In this document: positions 14,317-21,229 of the stretch, one piece after another
How positions within the stretch are numbered: the stretch's first letter is position 1
Layout: every line of letters begins with the position of its first letter
Assembly (NCBI GenBank): GCA_964534705.1
Contig: CAZHPY010000022.1
Coordinates: 1 to 21,257, forward strand
Direction of reading: 5' to 3'
Length of the DNA: 21,257 bases
From: CAZHPY01 sp964534705
GTDB lineage: Bacteria; Omnitrophota; Gorgyraeia; 2-01-FULL-45-10
Notes under the pieces: model-generated
Databases searched by the model: none
What the model saw: the letters and a program-made list of their open reading frames with translations, nothing else
Told to the model about the DNA's origin: nothing
Made by a program: the position numbers and the translations under genes

Positions 14317-14943
14317 CTATTCCATGGAAAGCGTTACGGTTTTTCCATCGATCAAAACTATGACCTTATCTTTTGTGATCTTCGATACCGTCGCCTTGCC
14401 GACAGTCTCGCCTTCTTTTACCATCGTGTTATTAATGACAGCTATAGGAGCTTTTTCCCTGTTATATAAGATACCGCTTAATTCAAGGGCGTCGCCTTTT
14501 GCAGGGCCTGGTTTGCCAGGCGTCCCTACAACAGTATTTTGCATCACTGTTTCCATTGCCTTGCCGAACTTTAATGGATCCCTATAGCCTGTCACGCGTG
14601 AATTGTAGGACCCGTTGGGATTAAGGAATACGATCGTGGGATACCCCCTTACGTCGTACCTGGCTGCAGCTGCCGCGTCCTTTTCAGCGTCCAATTTAAC
14701 ACAAACGAAATTGGAAGAAAGGTCGTCCACTCTCCTGTCGGTGTAGGTATTGCGGTCAAGTTCTTTGCACCAATGGCACCATTTTGTATAGAAGTCTATC
14801 ATTACGGGAAGGCGGCGCTCTTTAGCCTCTTTAAGCGCTGTGTTAAGGTCTTCTTTCCATGAAATGGCCCATGCGGGATCTGAATGCAGCGCAAGGGCTA
14901 TAAGGGTAGAAAAAACTATGTAGGTATAAAGTTTCCTGTGCAT
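14317..14943 (-). CDS. Exported thioredoxin-fold protein with a C-terminal GspB/PilP-like domain
   Basis: The 208-residue protein has a signal peptide (1-26, cleavage after AWA). A thioredoxin-like domain follows, with the redox motif CHWC at 56-59 in DFYTKWCHWCKEL and the cis-proline at 102 (GYPTIVF), so it is predicted to be a periplasmic disulfide reductase or isomerase. After a Gly/Pro linker (about 140-150), residues 153-208 form a small beta domain: LSGILYNREKAPIAVINNTMV, KEGETVG, then two short strands. This pattern resembles the periplasmic domains of GspB, GspC and PilP of type II secretion or type IV pilus systems. That second assignment is by pattern only. The ATG lies 23 nt after the carB N-half stop, without a clear ribosome binding site. 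Confidence 0.82.
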   Translation of the reverse strand: MHRKLYTYIVFSTLIALALHSDPAWAISWKEDLNTALKEAKERRLPVMIDFYTKWCHWCKELDRNTYTDRRVDDLSSNFVCVKLDAEKDAAAAARYDVRGYPTIVFLNPNGSYNSRVTGYRDPLKFGKAMETVMQNTVVGTPGKPGPAKGDALELSGILYNREKAPIAVINNTMVKEGETVGKATVSKITKDKVIVLIDGKTVTLSME

Positions 14944-14966
14944 AGTCTATATAATACCACATCTTT

Positions 14967-16652
14967 TTATTTTTGGCTATACAGACTCGTTAAATCGTAT
15001 GTCGAATAATAATAGGGCGTGTGCGCCCGGAATTCCGCCGCGCAGGTGTCGACGAGCTTGAAATCAGGCTCAATATTCTTCGCTTTTCTTAATTCGCGTA
15101 TCTCATCTTCGCTTTTATTAAGCAGCATCCCTAGCTGCTTGTCGCTGAAACCATATTGTTTTGCCTGGATAAGCAGGCCGTCGCTGATATTATCCCTGCT
15201 CTTTAAGATCTCTCTCTCCAGGTCTATTATCTCTTTGATGTTGTAAAGGAACCACCTGTCTATCTTAGTCAGCCCATATATTTTTTCGATATCGATCGAT
15301 GCCCTGAAAGCGTCTCCTATGTAAAATATCCTTTCAGCGCACGGCGTTCTCAGGTTTTCGTATATTTCGCTAAGGATATCTTCGGTGGCGCTTATGTTGT
15401 CAAGGCAGTCCCTGAACAATATGGTCTCCAGGCCGCTCTTTTTTATTTCTAATGAACGCAACCCCTTCTGCAGGGCTTCTTTGAATGTCCTGCCGATCGA
15501 CATTGCCTCACCTACCGATTTCATCGATACGGTCAGCGTGGGATCGGCCAGCGGGAACTTTTCAAACGTGAACCTTGGTATTTTTACGACGCAATAGTCT
15601 ATTGAGGGCTCGAAGCAGGCAGGAGTCTCTTTTGTGATGTCATTAGGTATCTCATCCAGCGTATAACCTACCGCCAGTTTTGCGGCTATCTTGGCTATTG
15701 GGAACCCGGTCGCCTTGGATGCCAGAGCGGAGCTCCTGGAAACCCTCGGGTTCATTTCTATTACAACCATACGCCCGGTATCGGGATGCACGGCAAATTG
15801 TATGTTCGAGCCGCCCGTTTCAACCCCGATCTCTCTTATGCAGGCAATGGCCGCGTCTCTCATCTTTTGATATTCCCTGTCTGTAAGCGTCTGCACAGGC
15901 GCTACGGTTATGGAGTCGCCTGTGTGTATTCCCATCGGGTCGAGGTTTTCAATGGAACAGATTACAACGGCATTGTCCTTCAGGTCCCGCATTACCTCCA
16001 ATTCAAATTCCTTCCATCCCATTACGGATTCTTCGACAAGTATCTCGCTTATCATGCTCGATTCAATGCCTATCTTGGCGCGTTCCTTGAATTCTTCTAT
16101 GTTATAGGCGACGCTGCCGCCTGTTCCGCCCAGCGTGAAGCTCGGCCTTATAATAACGGGAAAGCCTATTTTTTCAGCGACCGTGCAGGCGTCTTTAAGG
16201 TTATAAGCCTTGTCGCTCCTGGGCAGGTCGAGGCCTATCTTCTGCATTGCTTCCTTGAACATCCGCCTGTCTTCGCCCTTCTTTATCGCTTTTATGTCGG
16301 CGCCGATAGTCTCAACCTTGTATTTTTTAAGGATACCTTTTTCGGCAAGGCCTATAGTAGTATTTAGTGCAGTCTGGCCTCCAAGCGTGGGCAGCAGCGC
16401 GTCAGGCCTTTCTTTTGCGATGATCTTTTCAACTGATTCGACGGTTATCGGCTCTATGTATGTCCGATCCGCCATGTCCGGGTCCGTCATGATCGTAGCG
16501 GGGTTTGAGTTCACGAGTATTACCTTGTAGCCGTCCTGCCTTAGCACCTTGCATGCCTGTGATCCGGAATAATCGAATTCGCACGCCTGGCCTATTACTA
16601 TCGGGCCGGAGCCTATTATAAGTATTTTTTTAATATCGGTCCTCTTAGGCAT
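14967..16652 (-). CDS. carB: Carbamoyl-phosphate synthase large subunit, N-terminal half (carboxyphosphate plus oligomerisation domains)
   Basis: The 561-residue protein matches the first half of CarB. The first ATP-grasp module (about 1-400) starts KKILIIGSGPIVIGQACEFDYSG and makes carboxyphosphate and carbamate. The oligomerisation domain (about 401-553) ends with LVDTCAAEFRAHTPYYYSTYD. In one-piece CarB the next residues lead straight into the second ATP-grasp module. Here eight non-conserved residues and a stop follow. The break lies exactly at the domain border and nothing conserved is lost, so this looks like a working split gene, as known from Aquifex and Methanocaldococcus, rather than a fragment. 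The ATG overlaps the carA end by 8 nt. Confidence 0.95.
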   Translation of the reverse strand: MPKRTDIKKILIIGSGPIVIGQACEFDYSGSQACKVLRQDGYKVILVNSNPATIMTDPDMADRTYIEPITVESVEKIIAKERPDALLPTLGGQTALNTTIGLAEKGILKKYKVETIGADIKAIKKGEDRRMFKEAMQKIGLDLPRSDKAYNLKDACTVAEKIGFPVIIRPSFTLGGTGGSVAYNIEEFKERAKIGIESSMISEILVEESVMGWKEFELEVMRDLKDNAVVICSIENLDPMGIHTGDSITVAPVQTLTDREYQKMRDAAIACIREIGVETGGSNIQFAVHPDTGRMVVIEMNPRVSRSSALASKATGFPIAKIAAKLAVGYTLDEIPNDITKETPACFEPSIDYCVVKIPRFTFEKFPLADPTLTVSMKSVGEAMSIGRTFKEALQKGLRSLEIKKSGLETILFRDCLDNISATEDILSEIYENLRTPCAERIFYIGDAFRASIDIEKIYGLTKIDRWFLYNIKEIIDLEREILKSRDNISDGLLIQAKQYGFSDKQLGMLLNKSEDEIRELRKAKNIEPDFKLVDTCAAEFRAHTPYYYSTYDLTSLYSQK

Positions 16653-17724
16653 ATTTTTTCATCATTTCCGTGAATTTTGCGAACATATACCCCGCGTCAT
16701 GTGGCCCCGGTGAGCATTCCGGGTGGAACTGAACGGAAAATATGGGTAGTTTTTTGTGCCTCATACCTTCAAGGGTTTCGTCGTTCAGGTTTACGTGGGT
16801 CAGTTCTATCTCTTTTTTATTTAATGTATCTATGTCAACGCAGAAGCCATGGTTCTGGACCGAGATCGCGACCTTACCTGTCTTCAGGTCTTTTACGGGT
16901 TGGTTGCCGCCATGATGGCCAAATTTTAATTTATACGTTTTTCCTCCGAAAGCCTGCCCCAGCATCTGGTGGCCAAGGCATATCCCGAATATCGGGACCT
17001 TGCCTATTAATTCCTGCGTTGTTTTCACGATATATGGCAATGCCGCAGGGTCGCCCGGCCCGTTTGACAGGAGAACTCCATGAGGTTTGTGCCCAAGTAT
17101 CTCTTTGCAGGTTGCCGTAGCGGGCATCACTGTTACCCTGCAATCGTTCTTTGCGAGTTGCCTCAATATGTTAAATTTTACACCGCAGTCCAACGCTACG
17201 ACTTTATATTTTCCCTTATTGTTCCACTCATAGCTCTTTTTGGATATGACCTCTTTTACAAGGTCCACGCCTTCAAGCCCTGGGGACGCTTTTGCCTTAT
17301 TTACAAGGCTCTTCTCGTTAAGGTCGATCGTTGAAAGGACCGCCTTCATTGTCCCCGCCTGTCTTATGTGCAGGGTCAGGTCACGCGTATCTATTCCTTC
17401 GATGCCTATGATATTATTTTCTTTCAGGTATTCGCCGAGGCTCTTCGTAGAGCGCCAATTGCTTGCTATCTTGGAGTATTCCTTAACGACAAACCCTTCG
17501 ACAAAAGGCTTGCAGGATTCGGCGTCTTCGGTGTTTACGCCATAATTGCCTATAAGAGGATATGTCATGGCTACTATCTGGCCTTTGTATGAAGGGTCGG
17601 TGATTATTTCCTGGTAGCCTGCCATGCTAGTATTAAAGACGGCTTCCCCGCAACTTTCGCCTGAAGCGCCGAAAGCCCTGCCTTTATATATCTTGCCGTC
17701 CTCTAACGCTAATATGGCATTCAT
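16645..17724 (-). CDS. carA: Carbamoyl-phosphate synthase small (glutaminase) subunit
   Basis: The 359-residue protein releases ammonia from glutamine and passes it to the large subunit for carbamoyl phosphate, which feeds pyrimidine and arginine synthesis. The N-terminal small-subunit domain has FNTSMAGYQEIITDPSY. The class I glutaminase domain carries C249 (GICLGHQ) with H334 and E336 (FHPECSPGPHD). Length and motifs are normal. It overlaps the pyrG stop by 4 nt (ATGA) and the carB N-half start by 8 nt, so the three genes form one tightly coupled unit. No arginine-pathway gene is nearby, so a pyrimidine role dominates the context. Confidence 0.97.
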   Translation of the reverse strand: MNAILALEDGKIYKGRAFGASGESCGEAVFNTSMAGYQEIITDPSYKGQIVAMTYPLIGNYGVNTEDAESCKPFVEGFVVKEYSKIASNWRSTKSLGEYLKENNIIGIEGIDTRDLTLHIRQAGTMKAVLSTIDLNEKSLVNKAKASPGLEGVDLVKEVISKKSYEWNNKGKYKVVALDCGVKFNILRQLAKNDCRVTVMPATATCKEILGHKPHGVLLSNGPGDPAALPYIVKTTQELIGKVPIFGICLGHQMLGQAFGGKTYKLKFGHHGGNQPVKDLKTGKVAISVQNHGFCVDIDTLNKKEIELTHVNLNDETLEGMRHKKLPIFSVQFHPECSPGPHDAGYMFAKFTEMMKKYA

Positions 17725-19334
17725 TTCTGGTCTTTTGCCTGTTTTAGTGACGCTGTAATAAATTCCCTGAAAAGCGGATGCGGTTTGTCCGGTTTCGATT
17801 TAAATTCTGGATGGTACTGGACCGCTATGAAATAAGGATGGTCTCCTATTTCGATTATCTCAACAAGGTTTTTCTTCGAATAAATTCCGGAAAAAATTAT
17901 ACCATTTTTCGCCAATAAGTCACGATATTTGTTGTTGAACTCATACCTGTGGCGGTGCCGCTCGAAGATCGCAGTTTTCTTGTATGCCTTATGGGCAAGG
18001 CTGCCGCTTTTTATCCTGCATGGATAAGTACCCAGCCTCATGGTCCCGCCCATGTCCTTTATCTTTAACTGTTCTTCCAGAAGGCTTATTACAGGATATT
18101 TGTTTTTCCTGTTAAACTCGGTAGAGTTGGCGTTCTTTAATCCGCATACGTTCCGCGCAAATTCTATGACGGCGCACTGCATCCCAAGGCATAACCCGAG
18201 GAAAGGTATCTTATTTTCCCTGGCAAACCTGATAGCCTCGACCTTGCCTTCTATGCCCCTGTAGCCGAACCCGCCCGGAATAAGTATGCCGGAAACGTCG
18301 CTGAGATAATTTTCAACGCCATGCTTTTCTATGTCTTCCGAATCTATTTTTTTCAGCACGATCTTCGCGTCATTATATATGCCTGCGTGAACAAGCGATT
18401 CATAAATTGACTTGTAGGCGTCCTGCAGGCCCATGTATTTGCCGACTACCGCAATGGTCACTTTCTTGCGGGGGCGTATCGCTCTCTCGACAACGTTCTT
18501 TGCCCAGTCTTTCAGGTCGGTGGTCCTTGCCTTGAGGCCAAAATGGCTCAATATTATCTTGTCCAGCCCCTGGTCCTTGAAGATGATCGGGACCTGGTAT
18601 ATGGATTCCGCATCCTTTGCTTCAATGACAGAATTTTTACTTACATTGCAGAACAAGGATATCTTCTCCTTGATGTCGTCTGATAAGGCTTTTTCGGTCC
18701 TGCATATCAGTATATCCGGCTGTATACCTATTTCCCGTAATTTTCCTACAGAATGCTGCGTAGGTTTTGTCTTTATTTCTTCGGCGGTCCTTACGTAAGG
18801 GATAAGCGTCAGGTGGACATAGAGGACGTTATTTTTACCTACCTCAAGGCCGAATTGCCTTGCTGCCTCAAGGAACGGGAGGCTCTCGATGTCGCCTACG
18901 GTGCCGCCTATCTCAACTATCATGACTTCCGTATTCGATACCTGCGCAGCCTTTTTTATCCTTTCTTTGATCTCATTGGTTATGTGGGGTATGACCTGGA
19001 TGGTCTTTCCGAGGTAATCTCCGCGCCTCTCCCTGGATATTACCGCATTGTATACCTGGCCGGTGGTTGCATTGCTGAATTTACTGGTCCGTGCATTTGT
19101 GAACCTTTCGTAATGCCCCAGGTCCAGGTCTGTTTCCGCGCCGTCATCCGTTACGTATACTTCACCGTGCTGGTAGGGGTTCATTGTGCCGGGGTCTACG
19201 TTTATGTAAGGGTCCAGTTTCATCATGGCGATCTTCAGGCCGCGCGCTTCAAGTATCTTGCCTATAGATGCGCTTGCGATACCCTTGCCCAGGCTCGAAA
19301 TAACCCCGCCCGTAGTAAAAATGTATTTTGTCAT
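17721..19334 (-). CDS. pyrG: CTP synthase
   Basis: The 537-residue enzyme makes CTP from UTP, ATP and glutamine. The N-terminal synthetase domain starts MTKYIFTTGGVISSLGKGI and includes KLDPYINVDPGTMNPYQHGEV. The C-terminal class I glutaminase has its nucleophile at C382 (GLCLGMQ) and the His/Glu pair at 508 and 510 (QYHPEF). The frame is open to a GTG at 19343, but AAGGAG lies 8 nt before the ATG at 19334 and would overlap the GTG, so the ATG is the start. The gene heads a pyrG-carA-carB unit. Its own promoter and a terminator hairpin lie in the leader, pointing to control by premature termination. Confidence 0.98.
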   Translation of the reverse strand: MTKYIFTTGGVISSLGKGIASASIGKILEARGLKIAMMKLDPYINVDPGTMNPYQHGEVYVTDDGAETDLDLGHYERFTNARTSKFSNATTGQVYNAVISRERRGDYLGKTIQVIPHITNEIKERIKKAAQVSNTEVMIVEIGGTVGDIESLPFLEAARQFGLEVGKNNVLYVHLTLIPYVRTAEEIKTKPTQHSVGKLREIGIQPDILICRTEKALSDDIKEKISLFCNVSKNSVIEAKDAESIYQVPIIFKDQGLDKIILSHFGLKARTTDLKDWAKNVVERAIRPRKKVTIAVVGKYMGLQDAYKSIYESLVHAGIYNDAKIVLKKIDSEDIEKHGVENYLSDVSGILIPGGFGYRGIEGKVEAIRFARENKIPFLGLCLGMQCAVIEFARNVCGLKNANSTEFNRKNKYPVISLLEEQLKIKDMGGTMRLGTYPCRIKSGSLAHKAYKKTAIFERHRHRYEFNNKYRDLLAKNGIIFSGIYSKKNLVEIIEIGDHPYFIAVQYHPEFKSKPDKPHPLFREFITASLKQAKDQK

Positions 19335-19339
19335 AGGTC

Positions 19340-19405
19340 TCACTCCTTAAAAACAAAAATGGCGTTTTTTTTAAAGCCGACATTGCGGCCCAAAAAAAAC
19401 GCCAT
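19340..19405 (-). CDS. Putative 21-residue leader peptide of pyrG
   Basis: An ATG at 19405 opens a 21-codon frame that begins MAFFLGRN, ends IFVFKE and stops with TGA at 19342-19340, 5 nt before the pyrG ATG. It runs through both arms of the terminator hairpin. Codons 3-5 are read from a run of eight Ts, and phenylalanine occurs five times. The ribosome binding site is weak (CGGA about 7 nt upstream). The layout matches the leader peptide of the enterobacterial pyrBI operon, where a ribosome following a paused polymerase prevents the terminator from folding. There is no direct evidence of translation. Confidence 0.45.
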   Translation of the reverse strand: MAFFLGRNVGFKKNAIFVFKE

Positions 19406-19407
19406 TG
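19349..19407 (-). terminator. Intrinsic terminator/attenuator in the pyrG leader
   Basis: On the minus strand AATGGCG followed by eight Ts (19406-19392) pairs with eight As and CGCCATT (19372-19358). An inner GCCG/CGGC stem closes on CAATGT. Directly after the 3' arm come TTTGTTTTT and then the pyrG ribosome binding site. This is a strong intrinsic terminator placed between the pyrG promoter and the gene. It could also end transcripts coming from the GltB-like gene. Because it is inside the leader, control of pyrG-carA-carB by attenuation is the better reading. Confidence 0.8.
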
Positions 19408-19441
19408 TTTGTCCGTAATTCTTTCTTTGAACTACGTAATT

Positions 19442-19469
19442 AGTATATCACCTTATCCAAAGATGTCAA
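19442..19469 (-). promoter_or_regulatory. Sigma70-type promoter of pyrG-carA-carB
   Basis: On the minus strand an exact TTGACA (19469-19464) is separated by 16 nt from TATACT (19447-19442), five of six consensus positions. It begins 3 nt after the stop codon of the GltB-like gene. Transcription should start around 19434-19436, giving about 100 nt of leader with the attenuator hairpin. Confidence 0.8.
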
Positions 19470-19471
19470 GC

Positions 19472-21121
19472 TTACTTTTTTCCGGCTAATGCGAACTCCG
19501 GTTCTTTTACGTGTGTTTCAAGAGCGGTCTTCTTACCTTCGAGGACGGCTTCGGCTTCCTTCCTGTGAGCGTCCATGACATAGGCGATGCCCGATATTCT
19601 GGCAGCTTCCTCGGTCAGGGCCATCAGGTCGTTCCTGGAGACCGTCTTGAGGTTGAAGTTCCTTGAACCGGCCATCAGTTGCTGCAATCCTACCTTTATC
19701 CTCTGTGAGAACGTGTAAATGGCGACTGCGCCCAGCGGGATATCCTTCATATCCTTGCCGTATTTATCGCGCAATTCCTCATAGCAGACGAATATCTCAG
19801 CCGGTGTTTTGCCGTACTCTGAAACTGTCGGTGGAAGATTCTTTTCCTTTATCCAGTTCTCAACGTTCTTCCCTACAAAACCCGGTATCATCAGCGCGCG
19901 TCCCATGCATACCGCCTTCACGTAAGGCGCCCCCATTGCTATGGCCTTGAATACATGGTCTTCCAGCGAGAATCCGCCGGCGATCGCTATGTCGGGTATC
20001 CTCATCTTTTTTCCCGCAAGTTTTTCGCAGAACTCATAGGTAAGCGCCTCAAGATAGAATGTGGGGATCCCCCATTCCTGCATCATCCTCCACGGGCTCA
20101 TGCCTGTTCCGCCCGGAGCGCCGTCAACGGTCAAAAGGTCGATCTTTGCGATCGATGAATACCTTATGGCCTGCGCAAGCTCTACCATTGAGTATGCGCC
20201 TGTTTTCAGCGTTATCCTCTTGAACCCGAGGTCCCGCAGGCGTTTGATCTCCTTCATGAAGCCTTCTTCGGAAACGAATCCCAGCCTGGAATGTCTTTCG
20301 AATTCTTTTATTTCTCCGACCTTGAAGGCTTCCTGGTAGGCGTGGGTCAAAGGATCGGGCGTGACAATGTATCCGCGCTTATTCAGCGTCTGCGCCCTGT
20401 CGAGAGAGTTTACTTTTATTTCCCCGCCTATACATTTTGCGCCCTGCCCCCATTTCAATTCGATCGTTTCTAGCTTATGTTTTTTGCGGACATACTCGGC
20501 GACACCCAACCTTGTATCTTCAACGTTCATCTGGACGAGTATTTCGCCGTATTTGTCGTGGAATTTCTTGTATGTCTCTATGCGCCTGTCCATGTCGGGC
20601 GCGCTTGTTATTTTACCGTTCTTATCGAGCTCGAGTTTGGGGTCTATACCGCAGACGTTCTCTCCGCATACCAGGGTGATGCCTGATATTGCGGCGCCGA
20701 CAGCGAACTGCTCCCAGTTCTTCCTGGCGATCTCGGTTGAACCGAGCGCGCCGGTGAAGATAGGGAGTTTCATCTTTACTTTAGCGTCCCATCCGTACTC
20801 TGTTTCCGTATTTACCGAAGGGAAGGTGGCTGTATCCGGCCCGGCTTCGGTGCCTTTTGGCAGGCCTCTTGCGCCTTGCGCGTACCCCTGGATATTAAGG
20901 TGTGAATAATCTACAGGATAATCCTTATCGCCTCCGGCTGTCATTTCGCCGAACGGGCCAGGATATATAACTTCCCTGCCCCTGAAAGAAGATTTAAATA
21001 CTTCGCAGTTCCCACGACATGCCTCAAGGCATCTTGAACACAGGCCGGAACATGGAACAACGTTCTTTGAACGGTTAAATGTCCTTGTCGCGTCGTTACC
21101 GCCAGGTGTGCGTAAATTCAT
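19472..21121 (-). CDS. GltB-like FMN/Fe-S glutamate synthase domain protein (COG0069 type)
   Basis: The 549-residue cytosolic protein matches the FMN-binding synthase domain of glutamate synthase, in its stand-alone archaeal-type form. Near the N-terminus five cysteines (C24, C28, C31, C35, C39) form CxxxCxxCxxxCxxxC, likely binding an Fe-S cluster. The core has ELKWGQGAKCIGGEIK (221-236), the barrel motif VDGAPGGTG at 332-340 and AGGFSLEDHVFKAIAMGAPYVKAV after 380. It lacks the class II glutaminase and GXGXG domains of full-length GltB, so these must come from separate genes, or it works on another substrate. AGGAGG lies 9 nt before the ATG. A terminator-like hairpin lies upstream at 21187-21229, so it probably starts its own unit, but no convincing promoter could be picked. 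Confidence 0.88.
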   Translation of the reverse strand: MNLRTPGGNDATRTFNRSKNVVPCSGLCSRCLEACRGNCEVFKSSFRGREVIYPGPFGEMTAGGDKDYPVDYSHLNIQGYAQGARGLPKGTEAGPDTATFPSVNTETEYGWDAKVKMKLPIFTGALGSTEIARKNWEQFAVGAAISGITLVCGENVCGIDPKLELDKNGKITSAPDMDRRIETYKKFHDKYGEILVQMNVEDTRLGVAEYVRKKHKLETIELKWGQGAKCIGGEIKVNSLDRAQTLNKRGYIVTPDPLTHAYQEAFKVGEIKEFERHSRLGFVSEEGFMKEIKRLRDLGFKRITLKTGAYSMVELAQAIRYSSIAKIDLLTVDGAPGGTGMSPWRMMQEWGIPTFYLEALTYEFCEKLAGKKMRIPDIAIAGGFSLEDHVFKAIAMGAPYVKAVCMGRALMIPGFVGKNVENWIKEKNLPPTVSEYGKTPAEIFVCYEELRDKYGKDMKDIPLGAVAIYTFSQRIKVGLQQLMAGSRNFNLKTVSRNDLMALTEEAARISGIAYVMDAHRKEAEAVLEGKKTALETHVKEPEFALAGKK

Positions 21122-21186
21122 AATTTTTAGCCTCCTGTTTACTATTAATTAAGCAACTTATGTTCAATTTTTAGGCATTAACGTCC

Positions 21187-21229
21187 AAAAAAAATACGTC
21201 CGCCAATAATACCTATTATTGGAGGACGT
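21187..21229 (-). terminator. Intrinsic terminator of an upstream gene outside the window
   Basis: Arms ACGTCCGCCAATAATA (21196-21211) and TATTATTGGAGGACGT (21214-21229) pair at 15 of 16 positions. On the minus strand the hairpin is followed by ATTTTTTTT (21195-21187), a classic intrinsic terminator shape for a minus-strand gene beyond the right edge. A second GGACGT copy lies just after the T-tract (minus strand, 21186-21181), so the 5' arm has two possible partners. The remaining bases to the window end show nothing recognisable. Confidence 0.75.

Noticed and set aside
14967..16652. carB N-half as a truncated pseudogene
   Set aside because: It ends exactly at a domain border with all motifs intact, and the missing half is present, complete and expressed from its own promoter region 4.7 kb away.
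19335..19343. GTG at 19343 as the pyrG start
   Set aside because: The ribosome binding site AAGGAG would overlap this codon, whereas it is 8 nt before the ATG at 19334, where the conserved CTP synthase N-terminus begins.
18753..19418. Long plus-strand open frames opposite the genes, for example here, at 15786-16367 and at 20361-20909
   Set aside because: They lie wholly or largely antisense to clearly conserved genes (pyrG, carB N-half, GltB-like), encode no recognisable domain and have no good ribosome binding site.
21139..21167. TTGAAC, 17 nt, TAGTAA as a promoter for the GltB-like gene
   Set aside because: Both boxes match poorly, and transcription would start inside the ribosome binding site, so I did not list it.
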